Assembly: GCA_945903705.1 (NCBI GenBank)
Contig: CAMDOZ010000012.1
Coordinates: 1 to 35,340, forward strand
DNA length: 35,340 nt
Reading direction: 5' to 3'
DNA from: Fidelibacterota bacterium
GTDB taxonomy: Bacteria; Pseudomonadota; Alphaproteobacteria; Rhodospirillales; Rhodospirillaceae
The notes beneath the pieces are model-generated. The model saw only the letters and a list, made by a program, of their open reading frames with translations. It had not been told where the DNA came from and searched no databases. The stretch's first letter is position 1, and each line of letters begins with the position of its first letter. The position numbers were made by a program, and so were the translations under genes. Shown here piece by piece: positions 30,112-35,340 of this stretch.

Positions 30112-30888
30112 ATGCGAACCGGTTTTCTGGGTCTTGTCGTTACCGCGATCATCGCGTTCACCGCCCCCCAAAATCTTGGCGCCGCCGAGCCGACCTCCGA
30201 ATTCTCCGCCAAACAACGCCAGAGCGATCTCGCGGCCTTGCGGAACTTCGCCTATCCGCCGGGTTACTCGGACGAACACATCATCGCGCTCGAGAACGGC
30301 ATGGTGCCGGCCGAGCTGCCGGTCCAGGAGTACCTGCGGCTGCATTGCGGCGAGATGAGCCAAAGCGTCTTGAACCCCTGCCTTCTGCGCCACGGACGTG
30401 GGCCCGAAGCGGTGTTCACGGTCGTCACCCTGGGCGGCACCAAGAGTTTCGCGACGCTCGGCGAGGCGACGGGATATTTCAAGACGGAGATGACCAGCAA
30501 CGTGATGCACTTCGAAAGCGAAGTGAACACGATGAACGCGTTCATCGACGAACTGTGCGACAAGATGGCCGCGGGCGAAAACCCGCGGGAGATCCTGGCC
30601 GCGCGCGGCGGACGCCCGCGCCTGCCGCACGCGATCGCACCACCCAACGCCGAAGGGAAGTATCAATTCTCCAACTTCTTCCAGTGGGAGAAGTGCCAGG
30701 AGTGCGTAGGCATCGTTGCTGTGAACCAGGCGCGCCCCGATCCGATGCCGCGCTGCGGGGCGATCCGCAAACAAGGCATGCCGCGGATCAACTATTTCGT
30801 GGTGGACCAGCGCACCTCGCGCGGGCACCGCTCATTGGATGACGGGATGTCTGCTTTCGAACAACTCGCGAAGCCGCCGTCGTTCTAA
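30112..30888 (+). CDS. Secreted protein of unknown function
   Basis: 258 residues from ATG 30112; a TTG at 30082 in frame would add ten residues before the signal. The signal peptide MRTGFLGLVVTAIIAFT...LGAA ends near residue 25. The mature part has five or six Cys (LHCGEMS, LNPCLLRHG, DELCDKM, EKCQECVG, PRCGAI), suggesting disulfides or metal binding; the C-x2-C in EKCQECVG is notable. I do not recognise a family. It follows prs by 110 bp and is convergent with the large repeat protein. Confidence 0.7.
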   Translation: MRTGFLGLVVTAIIAFTAPQNLGAAEPTSEFSAKQRQSDLAALRNFAYPPGYSDEHIIALENGMVPAELPVQEYLRLHCGEMSQSVLNPCLLRHGRGPEAVFTVVTLGGTKSFATLGEATGYFKTEMTSNVMHFESEVNTMNAFIDELCDKMAAGENPREILAARGGRPRLPHAIAPPNAEGKYQFSNFFQWEKCQECVGIVAVNQARPDPMPRCGAIRKQGMPRINYFVVDQRTSRGHRSLDDGMSAFEQLAKPPSF

Positions 30889-30897
30889 GGCTCGAAA

Positions 30898-33366
30898 TTA
30901 CATCCGGCACATGGGCGTGAGATCGGTGATCACGCCGGCGGCATCGTTGTCGACGAAATGCTGCAGATAACCTGTAAACCCGCTGCGCAGTTTGAGGATG
31001 TAGTAGTCCCCGCCCGTCCCGGCGAGCATCGTGATGCGCGCTTCGATGGCGCCGGGGTCGAACCTGAATTGCCCGTTGGGCTTGATCTTATCGGTCGTAT
31101 AGCTCGCGAGCAGGCCGCCGTCGCGGGCGTCATAAGCTTCGATTGTCGCCGCCGCTTCCGCGGCGCCGGTGTTGTTCACAATGATGTTGCTCGTGTACCC
31201 GGTCGCGGCCATAGCGGCCGAATGGACGCCGATCAAGGTCGCTCCAGCGACAGTGGTCGATGAGTTGCAGGTCGAGAAGTTGGCGAGCGCACTGCCGGGA
31301 CCGCGCCCCACGAGATGCTGGAAGAAGCCGTCGATGTCCGTTGTGACAGTCGCGGTGTACATAGCTTTCTTGGCGACCTCGGTCGCCGCTTCAATTGCGG
31401 TCACGGGGACCTCCAACTGCGCGCCCGGCGCGATTGAAGAGCTGGTCCACTGCGCCAATGCAGATCCGAGCAGCGGATCACGCAAGGTGACCGTCACGGG
31501 TCCCGGCGTCGTTCCCGAGTTGTAGAAGCGAAAGATCGATTGCGCGCTTTCGTTGGCTCCAGAATGGACACCGGCGGTGAACATTGGCGTCGCCACCGTA
31601 TGCTCCGCGTAACCCGACAAGGCGCAAGCCATGTTCATGTCCGACAATACGCCGGCACGCCGGCTCTCAAGAACATGCTGAAGATAGCCGGCGCCGAGCC
31701 GGCTTTCGCTGCTTCGGAGAGACACCCGTGAGTTCTCAGGTGTCGCCGCGTAGCCCCTGCGCGTTTGCAAATCCGCGAAAGGAATCCGCGTCGATGACGT
31801 CGACGGCAACGCCGTATTGTTGGGCCCCGGAGGATAATAACCCCCGAGAGGAGCGCCACTGTCGGCGGCATAGGCCGTCGCACCCACGTAGGAGGACGTC
31901 GGCAAAGCGTTGTTGAAGAACACTGCGGAGTGAAAATCCTCGAACGTTGCCGAATAGACATACGGCAGCGCTAAGGGATTGGCGGTGACGGCGGTGTCGC
32001 AGGAACTGGCGTTCGTGATGCCGCCCACCGCGCGATTGTACAAAATATGCTGCATGTATCCGCGGGCTGTCGTCTCATCCTCGACACGCACGCTCCATGC
32101 GGGCGGTCTTACTAAAGGCGCTGTAGCCGCCCCCTCAAGATCGTCGATCTGAAACTGACGTGAACTACGAGCCGGGATAGAAGGGCTGGTCCATTTTGCA
32201 ATAGCGGCGCCTGTCTCGCTGTTGAAGAGCGAGAGCGTCACCGTGCCCGGCGTTGAGTTTTCATTGTGGAACAGGAGGTAGGATTCGGTCGTGCCGGTGA
32301 ACGAGGGATGGATACCTCCAAGATAGGGGCGGCGTCCGGTCTGGACAGCGCCCGCCGGGAGGACTGTGTACACGTACTCAAGAGATTGCGCGGCAAAAGT
32401 ATTGGAATTCCCCGCTTGCGTGAGTGCGAGGACGCACATGCCCGGAGCGCGCCAAGTAACAGTATCTCCAGCAACCACGCAGACTTTAGGCTGCCGCGAG
32501 ACGATCGTTACCGGCAGACCCGAACTCGCTGTGGCGACCACCCGTGCCGGCGGCGCTCCGACGTTAACGATGGAGGAATAGCTTAGGCCCGTGGCGATAA
32601 TAGTTTGCGTCGCCGCTCCGCCGGTGAGCGAAATCATTTCGGGGGCGGCGTCCGTTGCCCGTCCGAGGCATGAGAACACAGGGTTCGCCAGACGATACTC
32701 ACGGCTCAATATCAGCTGTTCGCGCGATTCAATTCCGCGAGCGCGGAACGCCTCGAAGGCTTCGTCCGTCATCGTCTCGAAATAGGATATGAGATGATTG
32801 CCGCGAGGTGTGCGCACGAACACTGCGATGTCGGACCAGGTTTGCGTGCCGGTGTGGTGGCCGATGTTTTGGCCGGCCTCTACGTGATCGCCCTCGACGA
32901 ACGGCGCATTCAACTCAACGTGAAACATGGTGAAGGTGAACGCCGGCTGCTCGTCGGAGGTGATTTGGATCTGCGTCCCCCCGATCGGTTCATCGAACAT
33001 GCGCGTAACCCGGCCGCTCACCGGCGCGTAAATCTGAGCACTGGAGTCTGGTGCGATGAAATAGTGTTTCATCGATGCGCAATGATCGATGACGCCCATC
33101 GGCGGGACTTTATAGCCGTCGCGGCCGAACTGCGTACTGTCGGAGTAGTCGTGGCCAGCGTTGGAACGGTAGCGCGAGAGTTTCGTGACCTTCTCGAGGT
33201 CGATGTAGATCGTGCTCACGAACTTTGGAATGCCGAGAGCGTCGATATCGTAGGTGTAACCGTTCGCTTGAGCGAACGCGGGCGCGGCCGGCCGCCCCAC
33301 CAGCACGAGCGCCGTGAAAACAGCGATAGCTGCCCTTAGAACGGTTGAATGACGCTTCTGCGACAT
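30898..33366 (-). CDS. Large secreted protein: M23-like domain, Ig-like repeat, four C-terminal repeats
   Basis: 822 residues from the ATG at 33366, chosen because it gives a standard signal peptide (MSQKRHSTVLRAAIAVFTAL..AFAQA); a GTG at 33414 is in frame. Residues about 100-187 resemble an M23/LytM fold (YFIAPDSSAQIYAPVSGRV, FTMFHVELNAPF, VEGDHVEAGQNIG) but lack the HxGxD and HxH metal sites, so it is probably not a peptidase. Residues 254-335 resemble the Ig-like repeat ASSGLPVTIVSRQPKVCVV. Four repeats of about 110 residues follow (347-459, 468-582, 594-701, 710-821), each ending in G-[YF]-x-QH, about 14 residues, then Cys. Probably surface or periplasmic binding. It is alone on its strand. 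Confidence 0.8.
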   Translation of the reverse strand: MSQKRHSTVLRAAIAVFTALVLVGRPAAPAFAQANGYTYDIDALGIPKFVSTIYIDLEKVTKLSRYRSNAGHDYSDSTQFGRDGYKVPPMGVIDHCASMKHYFIAPDSSAQIYAPVSGRVTRMFDEPIGGTQIQITSDEQPAFTFTMFHVELNAPFVEGDHVEAGQNIGHHTGTQTWSDIAVFVRTPRGNHLISYFETMTDEAFEAFRARGIESREQLILSREYRLANPVFSCLGRATDAAPEMISLTGGAATQTIIATGLSYSSIVNVGAPPARVVATASSGLPVTIVSRQPKVCVVAGDTVTWRAPGMCVLALTQAGNSNTFAAQSLEYVYTVLPAGAVQTGRRPYLGGIHPSFTGTTESYLLFHNENSTPGTVTLSLFNSETGAAIAKWTSPSIPARSSRQFQIDDLEGAATAPLVRPPAWSVRVEDETTARGYMQHILYNRAVGGITNASSCDTAVTANPLALPYVYSATFEDFHSAVFFNNALPTSSYVGATAYAADSGAPLGGYYPPGPNNTALPSTSSTRIPFADLQTRRGYAATPENSRVSLRSSESRLGAGYLQHVLESRRAGVLSDMNMACALSGYAEHTVATPMFTAGVHSGANESAQSIFRFYNSGTTPGPVTVTLRDPLLGSALAQWTSSSIAPGAQLEVPVTAIEAATEVAKKAMYTATVTTDIDGFFQHLVGRGPGSALANFSTCNSSTTVAGATLIGVHSAAMAATGYTSNIIVNNTGAAEAAATIEAYDARDGGLLASYTTDKIKPNGQFRFDPGAIEARITMLAGTGGDYYILKLRSGFTGYLQHFVDNDAAGVITDLTPMCRM

Positions 33367-33488
33367 GCGCTCAAAAATTGCCGGACCCGCTTTCGTGCTG
33401 ACCATAGGTAGCACAAATTAACGGGTGGTGACCGCGCTTTCTCGTCGATCAAGTGGCTGAAATGATGAGGAAAATCAGGCGGCGGCCG

Positions 33489-34199
33489 CTAGGCCGCCGC
33501 GGTTTCCCAGTCCACGATCTGGAAGCCGTTGGACACCGCCATGCGGCGGAAGCGGCCATTGGGGTTCACGGCGACGCCCTCGTCCGCCCAGCGCAACAGC
33601 TCCACGTCCGAGTGATGGTCGCTGTAGGCGATGACCCGCGGGCGCGGGATCAAGGCGGCGACGTAGTCCTGCACGGCGTTGAACTTTACTTGGCCGTAGC
33701 AGTTCTCCCCAGCGAGAGCGGCGCGCAGGCGGCCGCGTTCATCCCAGACCGACTTGGTTGCAATCAGGCGATCGAAGCCGAGAATGTCGGCGAACACCTG
33801 GGCGTAGAAATCGAAGCTCGCGGTGGCGAGGACCAGGTGGTGACCCGCAGCGCGGTGCTGCCTGATGGCGGCGAGCGCGCCGGGGCGAACGTGGCCTTCA
33901 AGGCACTTCTCGACGTAGGTGTCGGCCCAGGCGGCGATCTGGGCACGGCTTGAGCCGACGATGTTCACGTCGATCATGCGCGCCTTGACCTTGTCGCGCG
34001 AGATCAGGCCGAGGTGATAGATAGCGGTCAGCCACATGGCCATGGGCAAGCGTTCGAGCGTGCGCTGGCCGGGCGGCACGCAGTGCACCAGGAACGGCGT
34101 AAAGGTGCCCATCCGCGTGATGGTGCGGTCGAGATCGAAGACCGCGACGATGGGCGCGGTCTCAAGGGCACTGACGCGATTGATCGACGACGTAAGCAT
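33489..34199 (-). CDS. HAD-IB family phosphatase (SerB-like)
   Basis: 236 residues, soluble. Motif I is FDLDRTIT (nucleophile Asp and DxDxT), motif II the Thr/Ser in LVLATASFDFYAQVF, motif III the Lys in the VKFNAVQDYV segment, and motif IV SDHHSDVELL (metal Asp residues). This is the HAD-IB subfamily close to phosphoserine phosphatase, with a helical cap (about 35-110). The substrate cannot be read from sequence; the family includes lipid and sugar phosphatases as well as SerB. It is convergent with nothing; the gap to the repeat protein is about 120 bp, and rplY lies the other way. Confidence 0.85.
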   Translation of the reverse strand: MLTSSINRVSALETAPIVAVFDLDRTITRMGTFTPFLVHCVPPGQRTLERLPMAMWLTAIYHLGLISRDKVKARMIDVNIVGSSRAQIAAWADTYVEKCLEGHVRPGALAAIRQHRAAGHHLVLATASFDFYAQVFADILGFDRLIATKSVWDERGRLRAALAGENCYGQVKFNAVQDYVAALIPRPRVIAYSDHHSDVELLRWADEGVAVNPNGRFRRMAVSNGFQIVDWETAAA

Positions 34200-34549
34200 A
34201 GGCCTGACCAGATGCCGCGCGCGGCTCGCGCGGAATTTCGCGGGGCTTTAGAACAAGTTGGCGGTGCCCGTCCAGCCTTTTACGCGCCGGAATATTGACC
34301 CAAAGGGCCGTTTTGGTAACAGAGCGCCGTCGCTTCCGGCCCCCGTACATACGTTCGGGGAGCCTAAAAAGCTGCTCCGGGCCAAGGAGTTAGCAAGCGT
34401 GCACCATGGCTTGCCTTGGGGGGGTTAAGCGTGTACATGACGCGCGCCTGAATACCGGGCATGCGGCAGTGGCACCCCTGGAGGCCACGCCGGACATAGC
34501 AAGCCGATGAGGTTTGTGTATGTCATTGAAATATATAGGAGAACGACCG
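34200..34549. other. Non-coding gap holding the rplY leader
   Basis: No gene is seen in about 350 bases between the HAD gene and rplY. The HAD promoter (minus strand) and the rplY promoter and leader must share it. The right part (34330 on) is full of possible hairpins; the left part (34200-34330) shows only GC-rich dyads. No tRNA was found. Confidence 0.5.
34338..34491 (+). ncRNA. Candidate structured RNA leader of rplY
   Basis: A three-way junction can form exactly. The outer stem is GGCCC (34338-34342) with GGGCC (34379-34383). Hairpin 1 is CCG/CGG (34343-34345/34356-34358). Hairpin 2 is GGAGC/GCTCC (34359-34363/34374-34378), with no unpaired bases between the helices. A second stem, CCAAG/CTTGG (34382-34386/34415-34419) plus GCAAGC/GCTTGC (34393-34398/34409-34414), overlaps the outer stem and would compete with it. 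A third is GGC-A-GTGGC/GCCACGCC (34465-34491). It ends about 45 bases before the rplY start. A role in autoregulation by L25 is inference; it matches no leader family I can name. Confidence 0.4.
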
Positions 34550-35302
34550 ATGCCTAAGACCAGCTCTTTGCAGGTTCATGGGCGCGATCGGGCAGGTAAG
34601 GGGGCAGCTCGTGCAACACGCCGTCAGGGATTAGTCCCGGGTGTGATTTACGGCGGCAACCAAGACGCTACGCTCATCGCTCTCGAACCTCGGACCCTCG
34701 TGTCCCTGATGCACGATCCCGCCTTCAAGACGAACATCTTTGAAGTCGAGATCGGCGGCAAGAAACAGCGCACCATGGCGATGGATGTGCAGCTCGATCC
34801 CGTCAGCGACCGCCCGATCCATGCCGATTTCCGCCGCATCGAGAAAGACACGCTCGTTCGCGTGCCGATCCCGGTGCGCTTCTTGAACGACGCAGCCGCG
34901 CCCGGCATCAAGGTGGGCGGCGTGCTCAACATCGTACGCCACGAAATCGAAGTGCGCGGCAAGCCGGACGATTTGCCCGATCACATCGACGTCGACCTGA
35001 CCGGTCTCGAGATCGGCGATTCCGTGCACATCAAAGCCATCACGTTGCCGGCCGGCATCAAGCCGACCATCGCGCGTAACTTCACGATCTGCACGATCGC
35101 GCCGCCGACGGTCATGGCGGTGGAAGAAGAAAAGCCCGCAGCCGCCGCGACAGCGGAAGGCGATGCGGCAGCAGCAGCCGCTCCGGGTGCCGCGCCCGGC
35201 GCCGCTCCGGGTGCCGCCCCTGGCGCCGCCCCCGCGGGCGACGCGAAGGCCGGTGCTGCGAAGGCTCCGGCGGCAGGCGCCAAGCCTGCGGCCAAGAAGT
35301 AA
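34550..35302 (+). CDS. rplY: Ribosomal protein L25/general stress protein Ctc
   Basis: 250 residues from ATG 34550, with AGGAGA (34537-34542) seven bases upstream; an upstream in-frame start at 34514 adds twelve residues and lacks such a site. The N-terminal L25 domain has LQVHGRDRAGKGAARATRRQGLVPGVIYGG, and the C-terminal TL5/Ctc beta domain has FRRIEKDTLVRVPIPVRFL, GGVLNIVRHEIEVRG and HIDVDLTGLEIGDSVHIKAI. It binds 5S rRNA in the large subunit. A low-complexity Ala-Pro-Gly tail follows (residues about 200-250), ending in lysines, containing four 12-base tandem repeats. pth usually follows, beyond the window. Confidence 0.95.
   Translation: MPKTSSLQVHGRDRAGKGAARATRRQGLVPGVIYGGNQDATLIALEPRTLVSLMHDPAFKTNIFEVEIGGKKQRTMAMDVQLDPVSDRPIHADFRRIEKDTLVRVPIPVRFLNDAAAPGIKVGGVLNIVRHEIEVRGKPDDLPDHIDVDLTGLEIGDSVHIKAITLPAGIKPTIARNFTICTIAPPTVMAVEEEKPAAAATAEGDAAAAAAPGAAPGAAPGAAPGAAPAGDAKAGAAKAPAAGAKPAAKK
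35180..35227 (+). repeat. Four 12-bp tandem repeats in the rplY tail
   Basis: GCTCCGGGTGCC, GCGCCCGGCGCC, GCTCCGGGTGCC and GCCCCTGGCGCC follow in frame, each coding Ala-Pro-Gly-Ala. Units one and three are identical, suggesting a duplication of a 24-bp pair. Slippage here would change tail length without a frameshift. Confidence 0.9.
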
Positions 35303-35316
35303 GACGTCGAGGTGTC

Positions 35317-35340
35317 TCGCGTCGATCAAGTTCGACGCGA
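35317..35340 (+). terminator. Hairpin after rplY, cut by the window end
   Basis: TCGCGTCGA (35317-35325) pairs perfectly with TCGACGCGA (35332-35340) around a 6-base loop. It begins 14 bp after the rplY stop. Whether a T-run follows is outside the window, so terminator or intergenic repeat are both possible. Confidence 0.55.

Noticed and set aside
34200-34549. Possible tRNA or 6S RNA in the rplY upstream region
   Set aside because: No cloverleaf with a GGTTCGAATCC-type T arm and no 6S-like long closing stem could be drawn; kept only as a leader candidate.
1-35340. CRISPR arrays, IS transposases, integrases, toxin-antitoxin pairs or rRNA genes
   Set aside because: None seen; the repeats present are short palindromes or a single direct repeat, and no transposase or integrase motif occurs in any convincing ORF.

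Overview
The window looks like chromosome from a GC-rich, flagellated alphaproteobacterium. The evidence is the C-terminus of an FlbD-type flagellar activator at the left edge, a full CtrA-type site (TTAA-N7-TTAA), a FixL/FixJ/FixK oxygen-signalling cluster, a uvrC-pgsA-moaD-moaE run, and palindromic intergenic repeats of kinds common in Hyphomicrobiales and relatives. The genus cannot be fixed from the sequence alone.

Layout. 1-3.6 kb: flbD tail, a small secreted protein, an anchored PotD-like binding protein (minus strand), then folM-like pteridine reductase and folB. 3.6-4.1 kb: an AT-richer non-coding gap with DnaA-box-like sequences. 4.1-8.2 kb: uvrC, pgsA, moaD, moaE and an AIM24-family gene, all on the plus strand. 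8.2-9.5 kb: a CtrA-type site ahead of a two-TM protein of unknown function. 9.5-13.4 kb: ilvE (minus), divergent from a MarR regulator, an OmpR-type response regulator and an EnvZ-like kinase, an arrangement resembling PetP/PetR. 13.4-17.0 kb: fixL-fixJ plus a lone receiver (minus), divergent from a FixK-like regulator.

17.6-20.9 kb is the most accessory-looking part. An intact class III nucleotide cyclase gene is followed by a visibly lower-GC membrane glycosyltransferase-like gene, which is broken at a run of nine G. A second, 5'-truncated copy of the cyclase 3' end comes next. The two cyclase segments form direct repeats exactly 2340 bp apart. A small zinc-ribbon ORF follows.

20.9-24.0 kb (minus strand): a COG4315-like secreted protein, a TetR regulator, proC, a YbjN-family gene and ubiK. 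24.1-28.8 kb (plus strand): hldD, lgt, a MidA-type methyltransferase, pgeF and a lipoprotein, several joined by ATGA overlaps. 29-35.3 kb: prs, a secreted protein, a large secreted protein with four internal repeats (minus), a HAD-IB phosphatase (minus), and rplY behind a leader rich in possible hairpins.

Most of the window is housekeeping: DNA repair, phospholipid, molybdopterin, folate, proline, branched-chain amino acid, LPS heptose, lipoprotein and PRPP metabolism. The distinctive points are the FixLJ/FixK cluster with an extra receiver, the cyclase duplication around a lower-GC gene, palindromic repeats that supply start codons to two genes, the four-repeat secreted protein, and two structured non-coding regions (3.6-4.1 kb and 34.3-34.5 kb).
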